Part shown: positions 41,504-50,800 of the stretch, piece by piece
Position numbering within the stretch: the first letter of the stretch is position 1
How the letters are laid out: each line of letters opens with the position of its first letter
Assembly: GCA_018814885.1 (NCBI GenBank)
Contig: JAHIYU010000040.1
Coordinates: forward strand, 1 to 53,649
Direction of reading: 5' to 3'
Length of the DNA stretch: 53,649 nt
Source: a bacterium
GTDB taxonomy: Bacteria; Krumholzibacteriota; Krumholzibacteriia; LZORAL124-64-63
Translations under genes and position numbers: made by a program
Notes under the pieces: model-generated
The model's input: only the letters and a program-made list of their open reading frames with translations
Database searches by the model: none
What the model was told of the DNA's origin: nothing

Positions 41504-42127
41504 TCAACCGGCACGCAGGGCTGGCTCAGCTTGTGCACCAGCGAAAAGATGCGGTACGGAGCCGATCGGGGCGTCCAGCATTCGGCTGGCGGGCGCGGTT
41601 ACAGCTTCCAGGGCGAGCGCATTCAGCGCCCCCAAGATCACCGGCACCAGGATCAGGGCGCAGATCACCGTGCCGATCACCTTGGCGAAGGGTGTTTCGC
41701 CGAGAGCCGAGGCCAGACCGACGCGCTCCGACAGACGATCGACGCCGACCGCGGACAGCAGGCCGCTGGCGACGCGCTGGACGATGCGGGCCGCGAACCA
41801 GCCCACGGCCAGCATCACGGCCGCGGCCAGCAGGTTGGGCAGAAAACCGACCAGTGACGAGACCATGCCCTCAACCGGCGACAGCATCCCGGCCGGTCCG
41901 AAGGCGCCGTGAATCGCCGGCAGGAACAACAACGGGATCAGCCAGTAGGCCGTTTCGGCCGGGGTCCGGGCCAGCGTGGGCTCGGATACCGTTACGTCGA
42001 CGTCTGCGGCGCCACTCCTCAGCCGGCGACCGATCTCCATCCCCGTCAACAGATTTGCCAGCAACGACTTGACGATGTCGGCCGAGACCAGAACCAGGTT
42101 GTCCCGGGCGGCTCCCCTGTCGGTCAC
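41504..42127 (-). pseudogene. truncated mechanosensitive-channel-type protein (conserved TM-helix repeat)
   Basis: A 207-codon frame with the conserved TM-helix repeat of small mechanosensitive-channel relatives: AYWLIPLLFLPAIHGAFG, FLPNLLAAAVMLAVGWFAARI, VGVDRLSERVGL and FAKVIGTVICALILVPVILGALNALALEAV. Full-length relatives have roughly 450-550 residues. Here the frame starts in the middle of a repeat and ends abruptly after PHLFAGA with an unrelated tail (QAEPALRAG), so both ends are missing. It is probably non-functional. Confidence 0.65.
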
Positions 42128-42169
42128 TTGGAGTCATTCATGATTCGCATTGTTGCACGTCCGTCGTCC

Positions 42170-42199
42170 TTGCCATGGGGGCGCATGCGGACATAGTAT
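42170..42199 (+). promoter_or_regulatory. candidate promoter of the zinc operon
   Basis: TTGCCA (42170-42175, five of six consensus) and TAGTAT (42194-42199) are 18 bases apart and lie directly before the ribosome site of the first gene. A Zur operator is expected here but I cannot identify one by eye. Confidence 0.4.
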
Positions 42200-42205
42200 A
42201 GGAGC

Positions 42206-42535
42206 ATGATGGGGTCCACGAGGATGTGCTTCTTCGGTCGCAGGACAACTATCGGGCTCGCCGTGGTCTTGATGATGAGCCTGGAGACGCTGGAGTATGC
42301 CCACATCCGGCATCATTTGCTGGAAGCCGAGGCCCATACAGCCGACGACAGAAATCATCAGCACGACGATCATGCCTGCGCGATCTTCCACGAGGGGCTG
42401 CTGACCGAGATCCCCTTCGCGCTTCCAGAGCCCTCGGTCCCGGTCGTTCCGGTCGTTTCACCCGAAGCTCCCGCCCGGCCCTGCGGATCTCTCCCCTTGC
42501 TGCCGCCCTCCCGGGCGCCCCCCGTCGCTTCCTGA
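42206..42535 (+). CDS. His-rich small exported protein, first gene of the zinc operon
   Basis: A 109-residue protein with an N-terminal hydrophobic segment (about 12-27) and a histidine-rich section (HIRHHLLEAEAHTADDRN, then HQHDDHAC) followed by a proline-rich tail. The cluster of about ten His and one Cys suggests metal binding in the periplasm. AGGAG precedes two consecutive ATG codons (42206, 42209), so the start may be three bases later. It is followed by a porin-like protein, ZnuA and ZnuB, so a zinc-binding accessory role is likely. I do not recognise a named family. Confidence 0.65.
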   Translation: MMGSTRMCFFGRRTTIGLAVVLMMSLETLEYAHIRHHLLEAEAHTADDRNHQHDDHACAIFHEGLLTEIPFALPEPSVPVVPVVSPEAPARPCGSLPLLPPSRAPPVAS

Positions 42536-42614
42536 TTCCCGTGAATACCGACAAACCACTGTGGGGACATCGCGCCTGCAACGCGCTTCGTCCCGGAATC
42601 AAGGAGCACTTATC

Positions 42615-43754
42615 ATGCGGCATTTCATCGTCACCGTAGTCGGCGCCTGCGCAGCGGTCCTCGTTGCGACGGGGCCGGTCGGAACAGCGTTCGCCCAGGC
42701 CTCGAGCACGGCCACCGGTGTCTCGCGTCTCATGAATCCCGCCGTCAGCGCCAACGCCCTCTTCCTGGCCCAGTCGTCCTCGGACGACGACAGCTACGGG
42801 GAGAACAACATCGCGCTGCAGGAAGCCGAGATGCAGTTCAGCGCCGTGGTGGATCCCTTCTGGAAGGCCAATCTCATCGTCGCCTTCCACCCGCCACATC
42901 ACGAGGAGGCCGCCGCCAAGGCGGAGGAGCACCACGCGGGCTTCGAGGTCCATCTCGAGGAAGCCTCCCTGACCAGCCGCTCCATGCCGGCCGGACTCGG
43001 CCTGCGGATCGGCAAGTTCTTCCTGCCCTTCGGTAAGCATGCCCCGTTGCATACTCACCAGTTCCCCTTCGTGCGCGCCCCGCTGCCGCTGCTGGCCTTC
43101 CTGGGCGATCACGGTCTGACGGATGTGGGGGCGGAGCTGTCCGCAACCGTTCCGGCCCCCTGGTATTCGGTGGCGAAGGTGTACGGGATCGACGGCGGCG
43201 TGGCGATCCTGGACGGGGAGGATCGCGACCTGGCGTACGGCGGGCGACTGATCAATCTCTGGGATGTCTCCGACAACGCCACCCTGGAACTGGGCCTGTC
43301 CGCCTTGACGGGACCGGCCGGACCCGGGATGCGCCAGCTGGTCTACGGTGCGGATCTCACATACAAGTGGTCCTCGGGATCCCTGAGCCACGGGCCGGCC
43401 GTCAACTGGATCAACGAGGTCGTCCTGCCGGATCCCGACGGCAAGGTCGGTAATCCCGTCGGCGCCTATTCCCTCGTCCAGTATCGCTTCGCGCGGAACT
43501 GGTGGCTGGGGTTGGGCGGAGGGAAGGTCGCGGACACCGCTCCGGTGGAAGGTTTCGAGTCGGTGAATCTCGACGCCGACGGCCTGGTCGACTACAGCGA
43601 GTTCAAGGCGAACGTCACCTTCACGCCCAGCGAGTTCAGCGACCTGCGGGCCGAGGTTTCCTACGCCGAGACGGATCAGGACGGTTACGAGGATCTGCGC
43701 TTCTCCATCCAGTGGAACTTCACCATCGGTGCCCATCCGGCGCATCTCTACTAG
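42615..43754 (+). CDS. outer-membrane porin-like protein, zinc operon
   Basis: A 379-residue exported protein with signal peptide MRHFIVTVVGACAAVL ending around AFA. The rest alternates polar and hydrophobic residues in short strands and ends in an aromatic (HLY), as expected for an outer-membrane beta barrel. A loop near residues 90-115 is rich in His and Glu (HPPHHEEAAAKAEEHH), suited to collecting zinc. AAGGAGCACTTATC precedes the ATG. It lies 11 bases before znuA, so it probably brings zinc across the outer membrane for ZnuA. Confidence 0.78.
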   Translation: MRHFIVTVVGACAAVLVATGPVGTAFAQASSTATGVSRLMNPAVSANALFLAQSSSDDDSYGENNIALQEAEMQFSAVVDPFWKANLIVAFHPPHHEEAAAKAEEHHAGFEVHLEEASLTSRSMPAGLGLRIGKFFLPFGKHAPLHTHQFPFVRAPLPLLAFLGDHGLTDVGAELSATVPAPWYSVAKVYGIDGGVAILDGEDRDLAYGGRLINLWDVSDNATLELGLSALTGPAGPGMRQLVYGADLTYKWSSGSLSHGPAVNWINEVVLPDPDGKVGNPVGAYSLVQYRFARNWWLGLGGGKVADTAPVEGFESVNLDADGLVDYSEFKANVTFTPSEFSDLRAEVSYAETDQDGYEDLRFSIQWNFTIGAHPAHLY

Positions 43755-43765
43755 GAGGCGGGACC

Positions 43766-44707
43766 ATGCGAAAATACATGACCCTGATGATCGCAGCCGC
43801 GCTGGTTCCGGTTCTGCTGGCCGGAACGCCGGCGCAGGCGAAGAAGCTGAACGTGGTGACCACCTTGACGGACCTGGCGTCCATCGCCCGCAGCGTGGGC
43901 GGGGAGGACGTGACCGTGATCTCCCTGTGCCCCGGGACCCGCGATCCCCATTTCATGCCCGCGAAACCCTCGCTGGCCCGCAAGCTCGGCAAGGCGGACA
44001 TGCTGGTCTACGACGGCATGGAACTGGAGATCGGCTGGTTGCCCCAGCTGATCGAGAAGGCGCGCAACCCGCGCGTCAAACCCGGTGCGCGGGGCGACGT
44101 GGACTGCTCGCAGGCGATCTCGAATCTGCTCGAGGTGCCCGCGGCGACCGTGGACCGCAGCGAGGGGGACATCCACCCCCTGGGCAATCCCCATTACACG
44201 CTCGATCCCCGCAACGCCGAGGCCGTCGCCGACCTGCTGGCCGAGCGCATGTCCGACCTGGACCCGGTCCACGCCCAGGCCTTCGCGGACCGAGCCGCGG
44301 CGTTCAAGGCGGAGATCGAGAAGCACCTGCCCGGCTGGGTGGAGATGACCGCGAAGGCCCGCGCCCATCACGTTCTGATCTATCACAAGCACTGGACCTA
44401 TCTAGTGGACTGGCTCGGGCTGGACAAAATCGGCGAGATCGAGCATCGGCCCGGTATCACTCCGTCTCCCCGGCACGTCCACGAGATGATGGACAAGGCG
44501 AAACGCCTGGGCGATGTCGTGATCATCGCGGCGACCTGGGACCATCTCGATGCGGCCAAGGAAGTGGGCAAGCGTTCGGGTGCGCCGCTGGTCGTCTTGC
44601 CCGGCCATACCGGAGGTACCGACGGCACGGACGACTATATCTCGTTCATCGACACCATTTGCCGGTCCCTTGCCGCGGCGACAACGCAACTGCAGAGCTT
44701 GAGATGA
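43766..44707 (+). CDS. znuA: zinc/manganese ABC transporter substrate-binding protein
   Basis: A 313-residue periplasmic metal-binding protein with signal peptide MRKYMTLMIAAALVPVLLAG. The cluster-A-I layout is present: NVVTTLTDLASIARSVGG, first metal His in RDPHFMPAKPS, second in GNPHYTLDP, third in LIYHKHWTYL, and an acidic ligand candidate near the C-terminus. The long His-rich loop typical of many ZnuA proteins is absent. AGGAGGCGGGACC precedes the ATG and its stop overlaps the permease start (ATGA). Zinc rather than manganese is inferred from the neighbours. Confidence 0.92.
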   Translation: MRKYMTLMIAAALVPVLLAGTPAQAKKLNVVTTLTDLASIARSVGGEDVTVISLCPGTRDPHFMPAKPSLARKLGKADMLVYDGMELEIGWLPQLIEKARNPRVKPGARGDVDCSQAISNLLEVPAATVDRSEGDIHPLGNPHYTLDPRNAEAVADLLAERMSDLDPVHAQAFADRAAAFKAEIEKHLPGWVEMTAKARAHHVLIYHKHWTYLVDWLGLDKIGEIEHRPGITPSPRHVHEMMDKAKRLGDVVIIAATWDHLDAAKEVGKRSGAPLVVLPGHTGGTDGTDDYISFIDTICRSLAAATTQLQSLR

Positions 44708-45522
44708 ACGGCTTCTTCGAGATGATGGCGGCGCCCATCGCCACCGCCCTGGTCTTGGTGGCCATGCATTCGCACCTGGGCTATCACGTGGTCCGCCGCG
44801 GCGTGATCTTCGTGGATATCGCCCTGGCGCAGGTAGCCGCCTTCGGTGTGGCGATCGCCCTGCTCATGGGCGGTGAAATCGGCACGGGGACTACCTGGGC
44901 CGTGGCTCTGGGCAGCACCTTCCTGGGGGCCCTGCTCATCTCCCGCACCCGCACGCGGAATCACACCGTGCCGCAGGAGGCGTACATCGGCATCATCTAC
45001 GCCGTCTTCAGCGCGGCGATGATCCTGGTGCTGACGCAGGTGCCCCACGGCGGAGAGGAGATCCGCCATCTTCTCGTCGGTGCCATCCTCTGGGTCACCT
45101 GGCCGGTCTTCTTCAAGACGGCTGCTCTCTATGGCCTGATGGGTCTGCTGCTCTGGATCTGGCGCGGGCCCCTGCTGCGCATTTCCACCAATCCCCGCGG
45201 TGCACGCTCTGCCGGGTTGCGGCTGCGCCGCTGGGATCTGCTTTTCTACATGATCCTGGGGACGGTTGTGACGTCCAGCGTGCAGATCGCCGGTGTGTTG
45301 CTGGTCTTCACCCTGCTGGTCGTGCCCACGGTCATGGGGATGCGCCTGTTCGGCGGCATGCGCGTCCAGTTCCTCTACACCCTCGCCGTCGGCGTGCTGG
45401 CGGTGGCGATCGGATCGGCAGCGAGCTATGCGCTCGATCTGCCGACCGGCGCCGCCATCGTCTGCACCTTCGGGCTGTTGCTGGGGGCGCAGGTGTTGAT
45501 CGAACCGTATCTGAAAAAGTAA
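44704..45522 (+). CDS. znuB: zinc ABC transporter permease
   Basis: A 272-residue inner-membrane permease of the ABC-3 family, with about eight hydrophobic segments. Family stretches include RRGVIFVDIALAQVAAFGVA near the N-terminus and SSVQIAGVLLVFTLLVVPTV in the second half. It would form the channel that takes metal from the ZnuA protein. The ATPase (ZnuC) that powers such a permease is not in the window, which is unusual because the three genes normally stay together. The start overlaps the znuA stop by four bases. Confidence 0.92.
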   Translation: MNGFFEMMAAPIATALVLVAMHSHLGYHVVRRGVIFVDIALAQVAAFGVAIALLMGGEIGTGTTWAVALGSTFLGALLISRTRTRNHTVPQEAYIGIIYAVFSAAMILVLTQVPHGGEEIRHLLVGAILWVTWPVFFKTAALYGLMGLLLWIWRGPLLRISTNPRGARSAGLRLRRWDLLFYMILGTVVTSSVQIAGVLLVFTLLVVPTVMGMRLFGGMRVQFLYTLAVGVLAVAIGSAASYALDLPTGAAIVCTFGLLLGAQVLIEPYLKK

Positions 45523-45566
45523 GATCAACATCTGGCGCCAAATATGGAGATTGCCGGCGACGCATG

Positions 45567-45601
45567 GCCGCCGGCTACAGACCGCCGGTTGCGCCGGCGG
45601 C
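45567..45601 (+). terminator. possible hairpin after the zinc operon
   Basis: A 9-bp GC stem (45567-45575 with 45593-45601) 45 bases after the permease stop, with no T run. It could be a weak or factor-dependent terminator; such stems also arise by chance in this GC-rich DNA. Confidence 0.3.
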
Positions 45602-45698
45602 GCCCGCCCCCGGGCTGCATCTTAGCTTCCTCTCCAGGACGTCGTCGGCCAGCCGGTTTCACCGCGGCAATTCCGCCGCAATCAGGGGGAGGAGAACC

Positions 45699-46274
45699 AT
45701 GAAGAACCGAACACTAACGTTGAGCGCGCTGGTCATCCTGGGGATGGCGCTCGCGCCGGCAGTCGCGTCGGCCCAGACCGCCGATCTCGTCATGACCGAT
45801 TTCACCGCGGAATGGGACGGCGAGACGCTGTCCCTCACGGCCGAGGTCGCCGTGTCCACCCACGGCTCCTTCGGCGTCATCGACACCGAGGTGGGCTTCT
45901 ACCTGGACGACTACTTCCTCGGCGCGTTGCCGCTGCTGGCGGAGCAACAGGCCCTGGGCACCTGCCACGAGCAGATGCCGCCGAACTGCGACGGCTTTTG
46001 CGAGCCCATCTACATCGACGGCGTATGGCTCACCAACGGCGCGTGCCTGGCCATGAACTGGCCGTTGAGCGGCAACCTGTGCTGCTGCGCCTACGTGATG
46101 CCTCCCAAGCAGTACTTGACGCCCTATCACGGCGAGAGCATGGCCACCGCCACGGTGGACCCCATGGGCGTCTACGCCGAGGGCGACGAGACCAACAACA
46201 GCGTGTCCATCGCGCTGGGCCCGATCGCCGGCGACGCGCGGTCGTGGAGCCAGGTGAAGGCGCTGTACAGGTAG
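45699..46274 (+). CDS. secreted CARDB-like protein with C-terminal WSxVKxLYR tail
   Basis: A 191-residue exported protein: signal peptide MKNRTLTLSALVILGMALAP ending around ASA, then a single Ig-like beta domain with the CARDB-type ending VYAEGDETNNSVSIAL. Several Cys (CHEQMPPNC, GFC, LCCC) probably form disulfides. It ends SWSQVKALYR, a tail that recurs at 47224 and, in altered form, at 51230. GGGGGAGGAGAACC precedes the ATG. Its stop lies seven bases before a large inverted repeat. Function unknown. Confidence 0.72.
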   Translation: MKNRTLTLSALVILGMALAPAVASAQTADLVMTDFTAEWDGETLSLTAEVAVSTHGSFGVIDTEVGFYLDDYFLGALPLLAEQQALGTCHEQMPPNCDGFCEPIYIDGVWLTNGACLAMNWPLSGNLCCCAYVMPPKQYLTPYHGESMATATVDPMGVYAEGDETNNSVSIALGPIAGDARSWSQVKALYR

Positions 46275-46280
46275 GGCTTC

Positions 46281-46516
46281 GGTTGTGCCTTCGCGATCGT
46301 TTTTTCCATCCGCGAATGGCGGGCCGAAGCCCCGGGTGAGCGCCCCCCGTCGCGGGGGGCGCTCACCGGTCACGTCCCGTGACCGGCTCGCTCGACTTGC
46401 GGGCCCCCTCCGCCCTCCTGGCTTCGGGGCCCTGCAGATGCCCCCGCAACAGGGGGCGCTCACCCGGGGCCTTGTCCATCAATGGGATGAGCGAACGCGA
46501 TCACGAAGGCACAACC
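46281..46516. repeat. 236-bp nested inverted repeat, MITE-like or complex terminator
   Basis: The outer arms (46281-46299 and 46498-46516) match as inverted repeats at 18 of 19 bases. An inner perfect 17-bp pair is 46331-46347 with 46452-46468. The left inner arm also forms a perfect 14-bp local hairpin (46335-46348 with 46354-46367), followed by a perfect 9-bp hairpin (46366-46374 with 46378-46386). A T6 run (46300-46305) and a 9-bp GGGCTTCGG/CCGAAGCCC pair (46274-46282, 46324-46332) lie in the left arm. No protein-like frame occurs inside. No target-site duplication was seen. The layout suits a non-autonomous mobile element or structured RNA. Confidence 0.7.
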
Positions 46517-46570
46517 CGCAGCACCCGGTCGAAAGGGCGGGTGGCGGATCACGACTGACCGGCGACTCGG

Positions 46571-46599
46571 TTGTTTCCGCGCTGGCTTCATGCTACGCT
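46571..46599 (+). promoter_or_regulatory. possible promoter for the tail protein at 46640
   Basis: TTGTTT (46571-46576) and TACGCT (46594-46599) are separated by 17 bases, and a TGC before the -10 resembles an extended -10. It is the only pattern of this kind in the gap after the inverted repeat. Matches are weak. Confidence 0.3.
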
Positions 46600-46639
46600 C
46601 ACATCGCCCTTCGCCCGGCCGCCATGATCGGAGGCCGAC

Positions 46640-47224
46640 ATGATATTGCTGTCGTTCTTGCTGCTGGTCGCGAAGCCGGCACTCGGTGATACCCCGACGC
46701 CGATACAGGAAGATGTCCTGGGCATCTGGTTCGATGAGGAGGCGACGGTCTACTGCCTCGACACGCAGGTTCCCGGGGAGGAATTCGATGCTTATGTGGC
46801 GGTGGCGCCGTTATCTCATTCGATTCAAGTGTATGAGTTTAGTATCACAGTTGAGAATAGCGAGGCCGTTGAGAATCTCCAGGCCGGTCAGTTAGGCGGA
46901 CTCAATTATTATGACCACGGGCTGGATTTCATAGTCCTAACATGCCCCGCCCCACCGGGACCCGCCGATGTCGTTTTACTGGTTCATGTCAGTGGCTCGA
47001 TCATCGATCCTGAAGAGCAGGTCCTGTTCTTCCTGGGACCGGTTCCCGACTCCCAAAGCGAATTCAGCCCCGGTTATTATCCTTGGGTTGACACGTGCTT
47101 TCCCTTCCACCCCTCCAGCGGCTCCTGGGATCTGCCCGTCGCGGCCATCAACGGCGGCGATCCGTGCGCGGTCATCCCGCGCGACGAGATGTCGTGGAGC
47201 GCGGTGAAGACGCTCTACAGGTAA
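46640..47224 (+). CDS. secreted protein of the IG[IV][WY]FDE family with WSxVKxLYR tail
   Basis: A 194-residue exported protein with signal peptide MILLSFLLLVAKPALG, then VLGIWFDEEATVYC and a beta-rich middle, and the ending MSWSAVKTLYR. It is homologous over its whole length with the interrupted gene at 51230-51796 (VLGIWFDE/IIGVYFDE; EFSPGYYPW/PFSPIY; PSSGSWDLPVAAIN/PSSGSYDNPVAIIN). It shares its C-terminal tail with the CARDB-like protein at 45699. Much of the gene (46780-46960) is AT-richer than its neighbours. GGAGGCCGAC precedes the ATG. Function unknown. Confidence 0.75.
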   Translation: MILLSFLLLVAKPALGDTPTPIQEDVLGIWFDEEATVYCLDTQVPGEEFDAYVAVAPLSHSIQVYEFSITVENSEAVENLQAGQLGGLNYYDHGLDFIVLTCPAPPGPADVVLLVHVSGSIIDPEEQVLFFLGPVPDSQSEFSPGYYPWVDTCFPFHPSSGSWDLPVAAINGGDPCAVIPRDEMSWSAVKTLYR

Positions 47225-47329
47225 CGCGCCAGAACCTCCCCTCGCCGATTGCGTATTGCCCTTCGCGCGCAACTGCTGCATTCTCGAACGGCTCGCCAGA
47301 TCCACGTCGCCCAAGGAGTCCGCGCCTGC

Positions 47330-47872
47330 ATGTACAAGTTCTTCCGAGACGCCCACAAGTGGACCGGCATCGTCTTGGGCGTGGTCATCCTCAACATCGC
47401 CGCGACCGGTTTCCTGCTGCTGATCAAGAAGGACCACGCCTGGCTCCAGCCGCCCACGCAGACGGGCGCGGCCGGCGGCGTCGAGGCGTTCATTACCACC
47501 CAGGACCTCTTCGCCGCGGTCTTCGCGCAGGACCATCCCGGTTTTCGCACCCTGGACGACATCGACCGCGTGGACTTCCGGCCCGGCAAGCGCGTCTTCA
47601 AGGTCCGCTCCGGGCACGGCCACGGCGAGATCCAGGTCGACGCCGTCACGGGCGCCGTGCTGAGCGTCGCCACGCGGCGCAGCGATCTCATCGAGGACCT
47701 GCACGACGGGTCGTTCTACGGGGAGTGGGCCCACGGCTGGCTGATGCCGGCCGCGTCGGCCGCCCTGCTGCTGCTGCTGTGCAGCGGCCTCTACATCTGG
47801 TTGCAACCCAAGTCCAGACAGTCCCGCCGCCGGCGCCTCGCCGCGCAGGGCGACGGGCTCCGAACGAGGTGA
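47330..47872 (+). CDS. PepSY-associated transmembrane protein
   Basis: A 180-residue inner-membrane protein with segments at about 15-35 (TGIVLGVVILNIAATGFLLL) and 145-165 (MPAASAALLLLLCSGLYIWL) flanking a periplasmic PepSY-like domain (VDFRPGKRVFKVRSG, EIQVDAVTGAVLS). The start MYKFFRDAHKWTG and the GWLMPAASA/YIWLQPK ending match the PepSY-associated TM family, some of which are linked to metal or heme reduction. AAGGAG lies 11 bases before the ATG, slightly long spacing. It ends five bases before the sortilin-like gene. Confidence 0.8.
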   Translation: MYKFFRDAHKWTGIVLGVVILNIAATGFLLLIKKDHAWLQPPTQTGAAGGVEAFITTQDLFAAVFAQDHPGFRTLDDIDRVDFRPGKRVFKVRSGHGHGEIQVDAVTGAVLSVATRRSDLIEDLHDGSFYGEWAHGWLMPAASAALLLLLCSGLYIWLQPKSRQSRRRRLAAQGDGLRTR

Positions 47873-47877
47873 ACGCG

Positions 47878-50800
47878 ATGAAACGCATCCTGGCCATGTT
47901 CCTGCTGCTGGTCCTGGGGGTCTCGACCGTCCCGGCGAAGGAGGAGAAGGAGGACGATCACGGCTTCAACTCCGGCGCCTTTTCCGCCCTGGAGTTCCGG
48001 CTGCTCGGCCCGTCCTTCATGTCGGGGCGCGTGGGCGACTTCGCCGTCAACCCCGACAACCCCGCCGAGTACTACGTGGCGGTCTGTTCGGGCGGCGTCT
48101 GGAAGACGGTCAACGCGGGCACCACCTACGAGCCGATCTTCGACGGCGAGGGGTCGTACTCGATCGGTTGCGTGACCCTCGACCCCGGCGATCCCAAGGT
48201 AGTGTGGGTGGGCGCCGGCGAGAACAACAGCCAGCGCAGCGTGTCCTACGGCGACGGCGTCTACAAGAGCGTCGATGGCGGCCAGTACTGGGAGAACATG
48301 GGCCTGAAGGAGTCCGAGCACATCGGCATGATCGTCGTCGACCCGCGCGACTCGGACGTGGTGTACGTGGCGGCACAGGGACCCCTGTGGCGGGCCGGCG
48401 GCGACCGCGGCCTCTACAGGACGACCGACGGCGGCGCCGCCTGGGTCAAGATCCTGGACATCGACGAGGACACCGGCGTCAGCGAGGTGCACCTCGACCC
48501 GCGCGATCCGGACACCCTCTACGCCGTGTCGTACCAGCGGCGGCGCCACGTCTGGACGCTCTTGAACGGCGGCCCCGGCTCGGGCGTGCACAAGAGCACC
48601 GACGGCGGCGCGACCTGGCGCAAGATCCAGCGCGGCCTGCCCGAAGTCGAACTGGGGCGCATCGGCCTGGACATCGCGCTCTCGCGGCCCGACGTGCTCT
48701 ACGCCATCGTCGAGGCGGCCGAGGACGAGAGCGGCTTCTACCGCTCCGACGACGCGGGGGAGAACTGGCGCAAGATGAGCGACTACGTCTCCACCAGCCC
48801 CCAATACTACCAGGAAATCGCGGTAGATCCCCGGGATCCCGATCTGGTCTGGTCGCTGAACACGTGGCTCGCCCACACCGAGGACGGCGGCGCCACCTGG
48901 GAGCGCGCCTCGACCTCCGCGAAGCACGTGGACGATCACGCCATCTGGATCGATCCGGCCGATCCGCGCCACATCCTCGTGGGCTGCGACGGCGGAATTT
49001 ACGAGAGTTGGGACCGCGGCGGGCTGTGGGACTTCGAGGCCAACCTGCCGGTCACCCAGTTCTACAAGGTGCACGTGGACTATGACGAGCCGTTCTACCG
49101 GGTCTACGGCGGCACCCAGGACAACAACAGCTTGGGCGCGCCGCACCGCACGATCAACGTGCACGGCGTGCGCAACTCCGACTGGACCATCACCCAGGGC
49201 GGCGACGGCTTCGAGACGCAGGTCGATCCCACCGACGCCAACATCGTCTACAGCCAGTACCAGTACGGCGGCCTAGCGCGCTACGACCGGCGCAACGGCG
49301 AGGGCGTTGACATCCAGCCCCAGCCCGCCTGGGGCGACCCCGCCTATCGCTTCAACTGGAACTCGCCGCTGCTGATCAGCCCCCACGATCACACGCGCCT
49401 CTATTACGGCTGCCAGAAGCTACTGCGCAGCGACGACAGGGGCTCCTCGTGGCGCGAGATCAGCGGCGACCTGTCCCGCCAGATCGACCGCAACACCCTC
49501 GAGATCATGGGCAAGATCTGGAGCGTGGACGCGGTCAGCAAGAATCGCTCGACGTCGTTCTACGGCAGTCTCGTCTCCCTGGACGAGTCGCCCCTGCGGG
49601 AAGGGCTGATCTACGTCGGCACCGACGACGGCCTGATCCAGGTGACCGAGGACGGCGGCGCCGCCTGGCGCAGGATCGACAAGTTCAAGGGCGTGCCCGA
49701 CAGGTCGTACGTGGGCGACGTGAAGGCTTCACGGTTCGACGCGGGCACCGTCTTCGCCTGCTTCGACAACCACAAGCAGGGCGATTTCAAGCCCTACCTG
49801 CTGCGCAGCGACGACTACGGCGAGTCATGGAAGAGCATCGCCGGCGACCTGCCCGAGCGGGGCACCGTGCACGTCGTCCAGCAGGACCACGTGAACCAGG
49901 ATCTCCTGTTCGCCGGCACGGAGTTCGGCGCGTTCTTCACCGTCGACGGCGGCGCGCACTGGCTGCAGCTGAAGGCCGGCCTGCCCGTGATCGCGGTGCG
50001 CGACCTGGACCTGCAGCGCCGCGAGAACGACGTGGCGCTGGCCACCTTCGGCCGCGGCATCTACATCCTCGACGACTACACGCCCCTGCGGCACGTGAGT
50101 CCCGAGCGCTTCGAGCGGGAGGCGGCCATCCTCTTCCCGGTCCGCGACGCCTGGCTCTACCACGAAGCCACGCCCATGGGCGGCGACGCCAAGGGCAGCC
50201 GGGGCGATTCGTACTGGCAGGCGGACAATCCCGCGTGCGGCGCGGTCTTCACCTACTGGCTGAAGGAGAAGACCAAGACCCTGCGCGAGGTCCGTCGCGA
50301 GCGGGAGAAGAAGGCCGACGAGGCGAAAGAGACCTACGGCTATCCGGGCTGGGATGCGCTGCGCGCCGAGGACCGCGAACTCGAGCCCAGGATCGTGTTC
50401 ACCGTCGCCGACGCCGGCGGCCGAGTGGTGCGCCGGCTGGAGGCGAGCAACGCGTCCGGGATGCAGCGCGCCGTGTGGGACCTGCGCGATCCCTCGCTGG
50501 GTCCGGCCGGTACGTCCCTCGGCGACGAGTCGGGGCCGCTGGTGCCGCCCGGGACCTACACCGTGTGCATGGCGCTGGTGACAGGCGACCGGGCGCAGCC
50601 GCTGGGTGAGCCGCGGATCTTCGCGTGCAAGCCCCTGGGCGAGGCGTCCGTGCCGGCGGCCAGCCGCGAGGAGGTGGCGGACTTCCACCGCCGCTGCGCC
50701 GAGCTGCAGCGCGCGGTGATCGGCGCTTCGCGCGCGGCCGACGAGATCCAGGATCGTATTGACCATCTGCGCGTCGCGGTGTTCAATACGACCAGCGCGG

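Noticed and set aside
42121..42205. Zur operator before the zinc operon
   Set aside because: Some AT-containing dyad-like sequence is present (around ATTCATGATT) but it does not match a Zur consensus well enough to report.
46285..46689. Open reading frame running through the inverted repeat
   Set aside because: The frame lies almost wholly in palindromic DNA, has no ribosome site or signal peptide, and overlaps the start of the supported gene at 46640.
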